From a virus: a stretch of DNA of 24,453 nucleotides. Position 1 is the first letter of the stretch. Every line of letters begins with the position of its first letter. The notes under the pieces were generated by a model. That model was not told the origin of the DNA and searched no databases. It saw only the letters and a list, made by a program, of their open reading frames with translations. The stretch lies in IMG/VR virus record IMGVR_UViG_3300024518_004754, positions 1 to 24,453 of that record; one strand, given 5' to 3'. Shown piece after piece: positions 8,172 through 16,052 of the stretch. The translations under genes were made by a program, and so were the position numbers.

Positions 8172-8557
8172 CAGTTCTCCACCTTGCAGATATAGAGCAC
8201 GGCCTCGGCCCCCTTCCAGACAGTACCGACCTTCTTGATCTCTAAGACCCGATCCCCATCCACAATCTGCATGGAGATAGCCGGAGCCACAGTCAACCCC
8301 GAGCCCGCGATGTACACTTGTACCCCATTCACCTCAACTGGAGAAAGTACAAGCCTAGATACAGCAGACACGCGTGCTACAAGGTCTGATGCCGTCTCAT
8401 CAATGAAGACCCCATACGCCTTGGTATCCGTGAATGCCGGATCGCCATCATCCGCCCAAGGCTTCGCAGAATCCGTCACAGAAAGAATGCGTTGCCTGAT
8501 GGAGATTGGGCGGCCATTCTTCTGTATGAGCCGCTTTGCAGTCTGCGCGATAGACAT
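8171..8557 (-). CDS. Head-tail joining (head-closure) protein
   Basis: The likely 128-residue product begins MSIAQTAKRLIQKNGRPISI, a start common among small head-tail joining proteins, followed by a beta-rich body (VYIAGSGLTVAPAISMQIVD then DRVLEIKKVGTVWKGAEAVL). ATG 8557 lies one base after the adaptor stop TAG, suggesting coupled re-initiation; the longer frame to 8599 overlaps the adaptor and has no better ribosome site. Its position between adaptor and tail terminator matches the head-closure ring of siphoviruses. The family assignment rests on position and N-terminal pattern more than on a signature motif. Confidence 0.68.
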   Translation of the reverse strand: MSIAQTAKRLIQKNGRPISIRQRILSVTDSAKPWADDGDPAFTDTKAYGVFIDETASDLVARVSAVSRLVLSPVEVNGVQVYIAGSGLTVAPAISMQIVDGDRVLEIKKVGTVWKGAEAVLYICKVEN

Positions 8558-8558
8558 A

Positions 8559-9722
8559 CTACCGAACCACACTCGAACCTGTATCCCGGGTATACCCACT
8601 ATTCCACAGGATCCGATCCGCCGCAGGGTAGGGCTGGATCAGCTTCAGCTTGCGGGTGGTGTCATACCGGACTTCCTCTTCGAGGGGACCGACCTTCTCT
8701 CGTGTCATCTTGATCGATCGAAACTGCTCATCAAGGTTGGGGTCTGGCTGGAGCTGGATTTTCTCGGTGCCATCGCTCAGGACCCGCAGTGCGTACTCCG
8801 CTGTGGCCTGCTGGACTTCAACCGGGACGACCTCCGACGCATCGACACCATTGCGGTCGTAGATGCTGCTCCGGGGCCACTGGAGGGACTGAGGCCCATT
8901 GGTGAGCAACTCACCGAAGAACATCTGGATGGTATCCCCCGCGGCGGCATCCGCTGCCCAGCCCTCTGGCCCATCCTCGATCTGGATCTCGTTGGCCGAG
9001 ATGGATACGACCTGGAAGAAGTCATTGTTGTCGGTGGCTGTCGAGAAGCCCTGTACCAACACCCAATCGCCAACTGCCAAGCTCAATGTAGTGAAATCGA
9101 GTGTGCTAGATGTGATTCGATCCGGGGATACTGCTGCCGCGATATCCCCAATACCCGCTTGGGCTCCCACGTAGCCGATCTGTGCGCCGGCCCCAGGTGT
9201 CTCGACTACAAGACCCCCTCCGACTATGGGGAGGTCCGTGCTAGTAACGCCAGCATCGATCACCTTCAGCCCATTGTTCGCAGCGTTGGTAAAGCCCTCT
9301 GCAAAGAGAAGATCACTCTGACCGAGAGTGCCCTTGTCAACTACTGTGTAGCTGTCGGTATCGACGGCAGATACCTCAGTCGCGGCACCATCATTTCGCC
9401 ACCGCAGCAAGCTCCCCCATGTCGTAAAGAACGCCTCCTCGATGAAGTCGACATAGACCGGGAACTCCGAGGAGTCTGGCAAGCTCGGGGCGGCGGCTAC
9501 ATGCTCGGGATTGGATAGTGCCCCTCGAAAAAGGAACCTCTCGTCGATGTACTGAGTCGCACGGATAAGGGCTGTTGCCTTATCGTTCTCGTCGGCTTCA
9601 CCCCATAGGGTGTTATCGCGAATACGATGATAGTCCGTTACGAAGGCGAAGTCGGTGTAGGTATTAGCATCAATTAGACCCGTACCGTCTTCAACAACGA
9701 GATCAACTTCTAGAACAGCCAT
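8559..9722 (-). CDS. Head-tail adaptor (DnaT-like) split by a tail-tube-derived domain
   Basis: The two ends form a DnaT-like adaptor: N-terminal GTGLIDANTYTDFAFVTDYH and ATALIRATQYIDERFLFRGA (residues 14-68), and C-terminal PQSLQWPRSSIYDRNGV followed by VVPVEVQQATAEYALRVLS (277-315). In the family these halves are nearly adjacent, giving proteins of about 170-190 residues. Here about 205 residues intervene. They match tail tube residues 68-265, including tube core flanks (DSSEFPVYVDFIEEAFFTTW against SNSELAFGIYDTFLEGAFFS). The frame is intact, and its start ATG 9722 has AAGGAT upstream. The adaptor normally forms a 12-mer ring under the portal. The insertion would add beta modules around it. 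No nuclease or other catalytic motif is seen. Confidence 0.8.
   Translation of the reverse strand: MAVLEVDLVVEDGTGLIDANTYTDFAFVTDYHRIRDNTLWGEADENDKATALIRATQYIDERFLFRGALSNPEHVAAAPSLPDSSEFPVYVDFIEEAFFTTWGSLLRWRNDGAATEVSAVDTDSYTVVDKGTLGQSDLLFAEGFTNAANNGLKVIDAGVTSTDLPIVGGGLVVETPGAGAQIGYVGAQAGIGDIAAAVSPDRITSSTLDFTTLSLAVGDWVLVQGFSTATDNNDFFQVVSISANEIQIEDGPEGWAADAAAGDTIQMFFGELLTNGPQSLQWPRSSIYDRNGVDASEVVPVEVQQATAEYALRVLSDGTEKIQLQPDPNLDEQFRSIKMTREKVGPLEEEVRYDTTRKLKLIQPYPAADRILWNSGYTRDTGSSVVR
8895..9476 (-). repeat. Copy B of tail-tube segment, inside the adaptor gene
   Basis: This is the adaptor counterpart of 6933-7526. Protein identity is high across the whole length and the reading frame is conserved. 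DNA such as CAGCCCATTGTTCGCAGCGT is shared exactly, implying fairly recent duplication or strong conversion. The boundaries are estimated by eye to within about 15 residues. Confidence 0.9.
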
Positions 9723-9724
9723 TG

Positions 9725-10087
9725 CTAAATCAAATCCTTCAGGAGGGTTACAGTACCAAAGAGAACCGTAGAAGTATCACCCCCCAGCTCCAGTTGCACC
9801 TCGTGATAATAATCGTCTTCCTTCATGTCAGCGGTATCCTCTGGGGTAATCGCGACATCAGCACGCCCTGTTGGCCCATCAATGAGAGTCACCCCAGAGC
9901 CCAAGGTCTTCGTTATCAGAGCACCCCCTTTCGGGATCACCGAATCAGATACCTTCTTTGAGAGGGCCCAAGTGATCTCAGTGGCCGTGGTAATATCCAA
10001 GGCCGCGCCATCTTCATCATTGATAGTGAGTTCAAGTGTTCGCGAATCCCCCGAATGGTGCGAGAAGTTCGCTTCGAGTCCAATCAT
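9725..10087 (-). CDS. Small Ig-like beta-sandwich virion protein
   Basis: This 120-residue protein has the strand pattern of small phage proteins resembling the BppU N-terminal/Ig-like fold: GDSRTLELTINDEDGAALDI, TEITWALSKKV, a GSGVTLIDGPTGRADVAITP block, then EDTADMKEDDYYHEVQLELG and a final TVLFGTVTLLKD. Homologous small proteins commonly sit in the head-tail region and are annotated only as structural. The ATG overlaps the upstream TGA by four bases (ATGA), so it is translationally coupled to the large fibre-like gene. A supporting role in attaching that fibre or decorating the neck is inferred. Confidence 0.65.
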   Translation of the reverse strand: MIGLEANFSHHSGDSRTLELTINDEDGAALDITTATEITWALSKKVSDSVIPKGGALITKTLGSGVTLIDGPTGRADVAITPEDTADMKEDDYYHEVQLELGGDTSTVLFGTVTLLKDLI

Positions 10088-12960
10088 GGGTCTTGCCTCA
10101 CTCTCCCACCTGTCAACGGAGTAGCATTGCTCCGCTGGGCGGTTTGGGCGTTTGCGGTTGACTGCTGTGCATCAAGATCATCTGAGCCAGATTGCAGAGC
10201 CTCCAAGGCCGAAGCGCTACTGCTTCGGGCAGCTTGTATGCTCGAAGTTGATTGCTGCGCCTCAAGGGCGTCTAGATTGGACTGTAGCGCTTCCAGCGAT
10301 GAGGTACTGACACGCCGAGCCACTTGAGCCTCTATGGCTGATTGCCGTCCACTGAGGGCATTTGGATTAAACTGCAAGGCTCCTAGAGCCTCGGCTACTA
10401 TCTGTCGCGCAGATAGAACATCAAAGGCTACCCGCCGGCCTGCCAATTGGCTAAAGAACTGTGCAAGCTCATTCGCCAAAGATAGAGTGAGGCTTCCTAG
10501 AACATCAACATCTCCGTAGATCGCGAGGAATCCACCCGGAAGGTTGGCTGTCTGATAGACTACTTCCAACTCCGATGGAACAACTGGCGAGGTATCTGTT
10601 ACTTGGATCGTGATCTCATCATCATCTGTTTGCTGGTAGTTTACAAAAGCTTGCGCATGCCGTACACCCGTTGATCCCGCAGCCATTGAACCGAGCACAA
10701 ACTCCAGGGAACTCGCTGAGGGGTTTGAACCTAGTAGAGTAAGAGTGTGCTCCCTATCACCCGTGACGTCATTCATATCGATAATTGAGCTACCCCGAAA
10801 AACGCTCATCTCTAAATTCTTAATAGCGTAAAGGAGCCCTTGAAAAGATGAATTCGGCATCTGTGTCAAACGAGCAGTCACCAAGCTTGAAGTAGGGCCT
10901 GGTTCCGCAAGCCAAGTAGCGTTCCAATCGTCCTGCGAAATACAATCCTGCGCAATGATCGCTTGATCCCAATCATCGATATCTACTGGGCTATTATTAA
11001 CATCCACCAGGGTTTGATCAGTACCATCATCATCCCGATCCAGCAATGCTGTGCGGCCGAGCTTCCAATTCGTTCCCCGGAACTCCCACATATCGTAATA
11101 GACAGTACAAGGCCCCACAGTACCTAATCGAATTGTCCGGAGGCCCTCAAGACCAAGAACTATGAGGACAAACCCGTGCATGACCGCAGAGAGGGGTCCG
11201 ACCTCATCAGAAGCCACCCCACAAGGAGCAGGCCACGTCCTGAATGTGGCAGGAGCGTCGACCCCCATCTGAAAGAAAAACGCGCCACCTATGTATTGAC
11301 CATTGACTATAGTGTTGACAGCCTGACCTAGGAACCGAATCTCATTAGGGCCACCGGAAACACCAAGATACTGGATGACCTGAAAAGTTACAGAGATTTG
11401 AGCAGCCTGTGCTGCTGTAGACCGATTCAAGGTAACCTGAGACGGCGAGTCTTTGGTGACCCAAACTCGGAGGTCCCTGTGATCAATCGTTGGGGGCAAT
11501 GCTCCTGTTGCAATACCCCCATCCTGCGTACATAGTAGCCGAATCCCAGTGCGCTCCATAGTGCTTGGTGCGAAATTGGGGATCGCTACCGCTAAATCTA
11601 TAGAGGAAGAGCTGCCACTAAAACTAGCACTAACTTCCCATGTCCGGAATTCAGGTCCATAAGCGACTTGCGCCAAATCTATGTAGGGGTCGACGTCGAC
11701 TACGCTGTACTGCCTCAGTAAGGTGTACAGGTTGTCTGGGTTCAGATATATGTTACCCACTACATTGACGTCGCCATCAACTTCAATGGGGATTGGCCTT
11801 ATAAAGTTGACTACCGATTGCCTAAAGTATGTGGAGTTTGTGGTAGATGCAGATCGAGTATACTCTACATCTGAAAGGTCGCGTATTGTGCTATGCCAAT
11901 GGTTCCTCGGTTGCCCTATGGCTGATGTTAGGTCTAATGCCGCTTGACTAAAGCCTCCAACGGAGCTTACGCTTGACGCACCAATCTGTACCGCATCGAA
12001 AGGCTTCGTTTCCGTCTGCCTGCCGAAGGGAAAAGACTCGCCAGGTATCGGGGTTTCCCCGCCCTCCCAGGCATTGCTATGTGATACCCTGATGTTGGGG
12101 TTTGACAGCACGACGATATGCGCGGTATCGTTAGCTCCTGGAGCTACCCCTGTGAACTTCACTCTGAGAGATGTTGTAGTCGTTCCAGGGAGAACGATGT
12201 ACCTCTGATCCCTCAGTCCCGTTTGGCTAGTCTGTGCATTGACTAGAAGGATGAAAGCGTTGTCCCAATCGCCAACATCGTTGATCAAAGCAACATTCTC
12301 GAAATTACTGTCTGAGATCAAATTAGTAACAGAAGGTACGAAAGTTACCGCCTCCTGAACCCAGTCGGACCCATTGAAATCGAGTAGAGCTGTACGGTAG
12401 TCAATGTTATAGCTCGACCCGTACCTATGCAACCATTGCCAATAAGCACCAAAAAGTAAGTTGTAGTCAGAGCGGACTGCGAAGTTTATCGGACCATCAG
12501 CAGATTGACCAAAGGGCACACTCATGCCTTCAATCACACACGCTATATTGAGCCAACCCTGCGAGGGGGTACTCACTCCCTCAGAGTTGAGATTCCAGAA
12601 CCGTGAAGCTTGGCCATTGGGCATGCTACGCACGGCACGGTGGATCACCGTGAACTCATCGGGATCCCCGGGAGCCCCTACGAAGTAGAGCAAATCCCAA
12701 AAGACCTCTACCTCCAAAGAGGGATTAGGGCGTCGCGTGATCCGTACCGTATCTGTTCCAATCAGCTCAAGATCTACCCAGAGATCATCAAGAACAACAG
12801 ATCCCGTTGTGCCCGCTTTGGGACTTATGCACGTACCCGGATAGCTCGAATTAGTCTTGACTACCGCATGATCCGGATCGAAAGTGAAAGGGAGAACCAC
12901 ATCGACCGTCGGAGTATTCACGGGGACTGTGGTCTGCCCTTGATGAACCAAGAGGGACAT
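10084..12960 (-). CDS. Large fibre-like virion protein (958 aa) with internal duplication
   Basis: No enzyme motif is visible. The protein has two diverged copies of one module, about residues 18-425 and 454-840. Paired segments include FWDLLYFVGAPGDPDEF / FQVIQYLGVSGGPNEI, TSLRVKFTGVAPG / SSLVTARLTQMPN, and module ends VDGDVNVVGNIYL / YGDVDVLGSLTL. The GDVxVxG motif is typical of phage fibre and spike linkers. The last 100 residues are three 30-residue repeats (LEALQSNLDALEAQQ type), probably helical or trimeric. It lies between the capsid genes and the neck, so a capsid fibre or neck appendage that binds host surfaces is plausible; a displaced tail fibre is the alternative. It starts at ATG 12960, 3 bases after the preceding stop. 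Confidence 0.75.
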   Translation of the reverse strand: MSLLVHQGQTTVPVNTPTVDVVLPFTFDPDHAVVKTNSSYPGTCISPKAGTTGSVVLDDLWVDLELIGTDTVRITRRPNPSLEVEVFWDLLYFVGAPGDPDEFTVIHRAVRSMPNGQASRFWNLNSEGVSTPSQGWLNIACVIEGMSVPFGQSADGPINFAVRSDYNLLFGAYWQWLHRYGSSYNIDYRTALLDFNGSDWVQEAVTFVPSVTNLISDSNFENVALINDVGDWDNAFILLVNAQTSQTGLRDQRYIVLPGTTTTSLRVKFTGVAPGANDTAHIVVLSNPNIRVSHSNAWEGGETPIPGESFPFGRQTETKPFDAVQIGASSVSSVGGFSQAALDLTSAIGQPRNHWHSTIRDLSDVEYTRSASTTNSTYFRQSVVNFIRPIPIEVDGDVNVVGNIYLNPDNLYTLLRQYSVVDVDPYIDLAQVAYGPEFRTWEVSASFSGSSSSIDLAVAIPNFAPSTMERTGIRLLCTQDGGIATGALPPTIDHRDLRVWVTKDSPSQVTLNRSTAAQAAQISVTFQVIQYLGVSGGPNEIRFLGQAVNTIVNGQYIGGAFFFQMGVDAPATFRTWPAPCGVASDEVGPLSAVMHGFVLIVLGLEGLRTIRLGTVGPCTVYYDMWEFRGTNWKLGRTALLDRDDDGTDQTLVDVNNSPVDIDDWDQAIIAQDCISQDDWNATWLAEPGPTSSLVTARLTQMPNSSFQGLLYAIKNLEMSVFRGSSIIDMNDVTGDREHTLTLLGSNPSASSLEFVLGSMAAGSTGVRHAQAFVNYQQTDDDEITIQVTDTSPVVPSELEVVYQTANLPGGFLAIYGDVDVLGSLTLSLANELAQFFSQLAGRRVAFDVLSARQIVAEALGALQFNPNALSGRQSAIEAQVARRVSTSSLEALQSNLDALEAQQSTSSIQAARSSSASALEALQSGSDDLDAQQSTANAQTAQRSNATPLTGGRVRQDP
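10117..10386 (-). repeat. Three tandem 90-bp (30-residue) repeats at fibre-like gene 3' end
   Basis: Residues 859-888, 889-918 and 919-948 align as LGALQFNPNALSGRQSAIEA, LEALQSNLDALEAQQSTSSI and LEALQSGSDDLDAQQSTANA, each followed by an Ala/Gln/Arg/Ser-rich tail. A degenerate fourth unit may precede them. Spacing is constant at 30 residues; the DNA is diverged, so the repeat is old. Confidence 0.85.
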
Positions 12961-12963
12961 GGG

Positions 12964-13350
12964 CTACGTCCAGGTAAAGCGCAGCTCTTGGATCTGGAAT
13001 CTCGCGACGTTCCCTGAATTGACAGGCTGCACCGTTTGGAGGTCATCAAATAGGAGCATAAATGTACCGGCTGTATTCCAGATCGCGGCGGAGACGATTG
13101 TCCCCCAATTCGCTGAAGCCTGCACAAAATCAAGGACATCCTGATTTCGGAGGATGTTTGGCGATGCGAATTCCCAATCAGCCGAAGCCGTCACCAAGGG
13201 AGTGTACGACCCCCCAGAGACATCCGTACCAACCCCGTCTGCATCTACTGAGTCAGTGTAGAGGCGTAGGGTAACCGCGGTCTCTACGGGCAATACCGAG
13301 ATCCCGACGGTGGCCTCTATGACCTTCTGCTTCCAATAGTTCGAGAGCAT
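12964..13350 (-). CDS. Small phage 'tail fiber protein' family member (128 aa)
   Basis: The sequence begins MLSNYWKQKVIEATVGISVL, then VTLRLYTDSVDADGVGTDVS, GGSYTPL, a DWEFASPNILRNQDVLDFVQ block, NWGTIVSAAIWNTAGTFMLL and ends in strands with V-N-S-G-x-x-x-R-F. That ladder (LYT-D, G-EVSGGsY, aWGtvt--giw--GnlL, vnsGd-fRf) fits a family widely annotated as phage tail fibre proteins of about 125 residues, although its true place in the virion is unclear. It is sandwiched between the LamG gene and the large fibre-like gene, supporting a joint surface structure. GGAGA lies 4 bases before ATG 13350. Confidence 0.72.
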   Translation of the reverse strand: MLSNYWKQKVIEATVGISVLPVETAVTLRLYTDSVDADGVGTDVSGGSYTPLVTASADWEFASPNILRNQDVLDFVQASANWGTIVSAAIWNTAGTFMLLFDDLQTVQPVNSGNVARFQIQELRFTWT

Positions 13351-13358
13351 GCTGTCTC

Positions 13359-14219
13359 CTAGACCACTGCATCATCTAGGGTGATGACGCCCGCCCGGGC
13401 GCCCTCAAGACGGGGAATCATGTCCATATTCTCCGGTCCGAAACTCTGTATCACCCCGGTATCAAAGGTGGGGTCATCAAAGGCCCCATCCCCCATCCTC
13501 CACCAATCGATCAGGCCGAGGATAGCGCCAGGCGCCCGGGGGTTGTATGTGATGCTCTCGCCATCATTGTAGATCCGTAGTGCTTCGTCACCATCAAGCC
13601 GACGATTGAAAAGCATCACTTCGTCTGAGATACCCGAATGGTAGGTGCCGTCAGTATCCGAAGCAGTATCCCCTACGGACCCCATACGCAGCGTAGCGCT
13701 GGAAGGCGCCGGGATTGGTATTACTGGGTAGGATGCCGTTATAGTATCTGCCACCCCATCGATGTATATGAGATAACCATCTGTGGGATCCCACCCGAAC
13801 ACTACATGGTGCCAAAGGGTATCTACTCCAACCGCAATGATCTCAGCGTCAGCCATGGCGCCAGCCCACAGCATGATGATACTATCAACCCTGTGGATTC
13901 CGAACCCATCAGCATTGGTTGTCTTGCTTGAGGAGGCTCCGAATACCCCAACAGGACCACTGGGTACCGATACAGGGAACCTGAACCACATCGCTATGGT
14001 GAATCCGCTGATAGTAGCTCCGAAAATGGATTCCAGGGAGCGACCGGAATCGAGGTAGGCCCCACCATTAGCCCCGCCCCCTGAATTGAAATGGGTGGCT
14101 GTGGCATTGGCTTGAGCATACTTCCTACGGTCTTGGCTCCTTCTGGTACTGACGGCCGGAGGAAAGGGGCCACGAGCAACGAGCGCGGCCTGCCTATCAA
14201 GATCCGCACGACTTGCCAT
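13359..14219 (-). CDS. LamG/concanavalin-like lectin-fold virion protein
   Basis: Residues about 50-235 form a laminin-G-type jelly roll: AYLDSGRSLESIFGATIS, FTIAMWFRFPVSVPSGPVGV, LWHHVVFGWDPTDGYLIYID, LRMGSVGDTASDTDGTYHSG and ISDEVMLFNRRLDGDEALRI. The WHHV, IYIDG and ISDEVxLFNRxL motifs are family hallmarks. Such domains bind sugars or serve as decoration modules. The N-terminus (MASRADLDRQAALVARGPFP) is a short basic helical leader, possibly the virion anchor. Lying two genes after the major capsid protein, it could be displayed on the capsid or be part of a fibre. AGGGGG precedes ATG 14219. Confidence 0.8.
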   Translation of the reverse strand: MASRADLDRQAALVARGPFPPAVSTRRSQDRRKYAQANATATHFNSGGGANGGAYLDSGRSLESIFGATISGFTIAMWFRFPVSVPSGPVGVFGASSSKTTNADGFGIHRVDSIIMLWAGAMADAEIIAVGVDTLWHHVVFGWDPTDGYLIYIDGVADTITASYPVIPIPAPSSATLRMGSVGDTASDTDGTYHSGISDEVMLFNRRLDGDEALRIYNDGESITYNPRAPGAILGLIDWWRMGDGAFDDPTFDTGVIQSFGPENMDMIPRLEGARAGVITLDDAVV

Positions 14220-14230
14220 GTCGGGTCCCC

Positions 14231-14749
14231 CTATCCGTTCTTCCCGAGGATGCCCGACTCGGTGACCATTTCCATGATGGCGCCACGCACCTGATGGCGA
14301 TGATCATCGAGCTTGCGCGACACCTCTTGGTTCCTCCGGTTCAGCTCCGCCAGCGTTAGGCGCTGGTTGGTTCTCGCCTTCACCGCGGCAAGCGCAGCAC
14401 TGGTCCGTTCGAGATGAAGGGCGTGCCTGCGAACCGTCCCCGCTTCGCGACCCAGCCCCGAGATTACGTCGTCGTAGGGGTAGCCATCTTCGCCGGGAAG
14501 CAATCCACCGATCTCAGGCGCATCGGGGACAGGGTTGATCCGCTCCGGAAGGGCATCGCCCACATCCAACGGGGAGACAGACGCCTCCTGGTCGAAAGGG
14601 CCCTGGGGGGCGGCCAAGGCCGACTCCCCACCAGCCTCGCCGGTCGGGGAATCGGAAGTAGGATCATTCTGGGGCTCCTGCGCGGACACACCGCCGCTCA
14701 AGAGATCTTCGCCGTCTGTTGACGCCGTGGTGCTCGCCTGGTCCTGCAT
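14231..14749 (-). CDS. Unrecognised 172-aa protein, disordered N-half, helical C-half
   Basis: ATG 14749 is chosen because AAGGAGG lies 8 bases upstream; the longer frame to 14833 would translate the C-rich tract. Residues 1-90 are acidic, Gly/Ser/Pro-rich and probably disordered (MQDQASTTASTDGEDLLSGG). Residues about 100-172 are helical and charged (GREAGTVRRHALHLERTSAA then LTLAELNRRNQEVSRKLDDH). It follows the capsid gene. A head decoration or capsid-associated role, or an adaptor for the surface proteins that follow, is possible, but I do not recognise a family. Confidence 0.65.
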   Translation of the reverse strand: MQDQASTTASTDGEDLLSGGVSAQEPQNDPTSDSPTGEAGGESALAAPQGPFDQEASVSPLDVGDALPERINPVPDAPEIGGLLPGEDGYPYDDVISGLGREAGTVRRHALHLERTSAALAAVKARTNQRLTLAELNRRNQEVSRKLDDHRHQVRGAIMEMVTESGILGKNG

Positions 14750-14773
14750 AGGATCAGCCTCCTTGGATTGGAT

Positions 14774-14808
14774 GGGGGTTAGGTGGGGGTGGGGGTTGGG
14801 TATGGGGG
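14774..14808 (+). other. G-tract cluster (C-rich, G-poor on the transcribed RNA)
   Basis: The plus strand has five G-runs of 5, 5, 5, 3 and 5 within 35 bases, so it could form a G-quadruplex. The minus-strand RNA is correspondingly a run of CCCCC and CCC blocks with almost no G, placed right after a strong hairpin and before the Shine-Dalgarno of the 172-aa gene. C-rich, G-poor RNA is the usual signature of Rho loading. Confidence 0.6.
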
Positions 14809-14812
14809 TCAA

Positions 14813-14846
14813 CTGGAGCGGCAGGACTGGCATCCTGCCGCTCCAG
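14813..14846 (-). terminator. Perfect 14-bp hairpin downstream of the major capsid gene
   Basis: CTGGAGCGGCAGGA, a 6-base loop and its exact complement TCCTGCCGCTCCAG begin 23 bases after the capsid stop codon. The following RNA is C-rich rather than U-rich, so it is not a standard intrinsic terminator. Transcript stabilisation, partial termination or processing to raise capsid expression over downstream genes are the likely roles. Confidence 0.75.
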
Positions 14847-14869
14847 GGTAGCGACCGCTGTGGGGTGAT

Positions 14870-15916
14870 CTATCCGTTGGTCTGGAGCACCGCGAAGGGA
14901 ACCAGCTTCCGTCCGTAGATGCGCTCCCAGTTGGCCTCAAGAGCCAACTCAGTGTTGGTCGGTGAGTCCTTCGCCATCGAAGCTCCGAGGAACCTGAAGC
15001 CCTGCGGGTGGAGAATGAACTCACGACGTGAGTACAGAACCTCCTGCCCGCCGCCATTACCCGCGGCACCCTGGCGCTCTACCTCGGCCGGGACGCGCGG
15101 AGTGCCATGACCAAGGCCGAAAACACCAGGACCGAAGATCTGAGTCCAGTAGCGCGGGTTGCCGCCATTCGCCGTGAGGGAAATCCCATCATCCACCAGG
15201 AGAGTTTTCCCCTGGTACGTCCCGAATCCGACATTGGCCTCGCTGTCCGGGATGAAGTCGATCAGGTTCAGCTTCTGCATTCGCGTGTGGACCACCGAGT
15301 GGACCGCGATTGCCGAGACTCGCGCCTTGTGGTCGCCCATGGTCTGCATGGCATCCAACATCGCGTCCGCAGAGAACAGGTTCGCACTACCAATAGCGCC
15401 CGACGTCGAAATGTCGACCAGCATATCGCTAGCGTCGTCGATGATGTTGTTCGCGATGATGCCCTCAATCGACGCGTTCAAGAGCAACTGATCCTGACGC
15501 GTCCAATACCCGGCAACACGGCCGGCGATGGCATTCATCGGATCGGCACCTGCCAGAGAGGCCGCAAGATCCATACTGGACCACGACTGATTACGGCTCA
15601 TCCGAATCGCCCGGGTCTTTCCCGTGGTGATCAGCTCCGGCGTGGAATCGAGCCGCGTGGCCGGCGTGCCGGCACCATAATCTGCAACCATGACATCGCT
15701 CGGGTCGTCGCCCGAGACATTCGCCTCGGTGTCGGCCAGGTCATCGAAATGCGGCATTTCCACATACTGGCCCCCGCCCTGAACGAACTGGTCCAGAAGG
15801 GGATCGGTGAGGATGATGCCAGTCTTGATGAAGAGCGACAGGGTTGCACTGAGTAGCTGGACGTAAGGCGCGAAGATATCCGTAATGACGATATCCGAGA
15901 TCTGAGTCTGAGCCAT
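14870..15916 (-). CDS. Major capsid protein (gp13-like)
   Basis: The 348-residue protein begins MAQTQISDIVITDIFAPYVQ and contains DLADTEANVSGDD, RAIRMSRNQSWSSMDLAASL, NAIAGRVAGYWTRQDQLLLN and the C-terminal NPRYWTQIFGPGVFGLGHGT, PEVERQ-like and SRREFILHPQGFRFLG segments. This matches a coat protein group found in siphophages and prophages (I recall it as the gp13-like major capsid family) with the HK97 fold. It lies directly after the scaffold gene. It has a GGAGG site 9 bases before ATG 15916, a stem-loop in the leader and another after the stop, consistent with high expression. Confidence 0.93.
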   Translation of the reverse strand: MAQTQISDIVITDIFAPYVQLLSATLSLFIKTGIILTDPLLDQFVQGGGQYVEMPHFDDLADTEANVSGDDPSDVMVADYGAGTPATRLDSTPELITTGKTRAIRMSRNQSWSSMDLAASLAGADPMNAIAGRVAGYWTRQDQLLLNASIEGIIANNIIDDASDMLVDISTSGAIGSANLFSADAMLDAMQTMGDHKARVSAIAVHSVVHTRMQKLNLIDFIPDSEANVGFGTYQGKTLLVDDGISLTANGGNPRYWTQIFGPGVFGLGHGTPRVPAEVERQGAAGNGGGQEVLYSRREFILHPQGFRFLGASMAKDSPTNTELALEANWERIYGRKLVPFAVLQTNG

Positions 15917-15948
15917 GGCTCAAAGCCTCCATTCTTTGTGTTAGGTGC

Positions 15949-15965
15949 GGCCCCACTGCGGGACC
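15949..15965 (-). promoter_or_regulatory. Leader stem-loop before the major capsid gene
   Basis: In the 136-base gap between scaffold and capsid genes the RNA can form GGTCCC-loop(GCAGT)-GGGGCC with one G-U pair, ending 32 bases before the capsid ATG. No promoter consensus or small gene is evident in this gap. It may protect the 5' end of a processed capsid transcript. Confidence 0.4.
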
Positions 15966-16052
15966 TTAGGTTCACGTTTGGGGCGTGATGGGCGGCTCGG
16001 ACTCACTCCTTGCCTTAGCGTCTCCGGTCTACTGGATCACCCAGCTCCGGAT

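Noticed and set aside
8235-9518. Long plus-strand open frame (427 codons) opposite the adaptor gene
   Set aside because: It is antisense to a well-supported adaptor. The apparent similarity to the plus-strand frame at 6888-7592 is explained by the duplicated DNA on the coding strand. No ribosome site or family pattern.
15107-15856. Plus-strand frame of 249 codons opposite the major capsid gene
   Set aside because: Arg/Val/Asp-rich antisense translation of a certain capsid gene.
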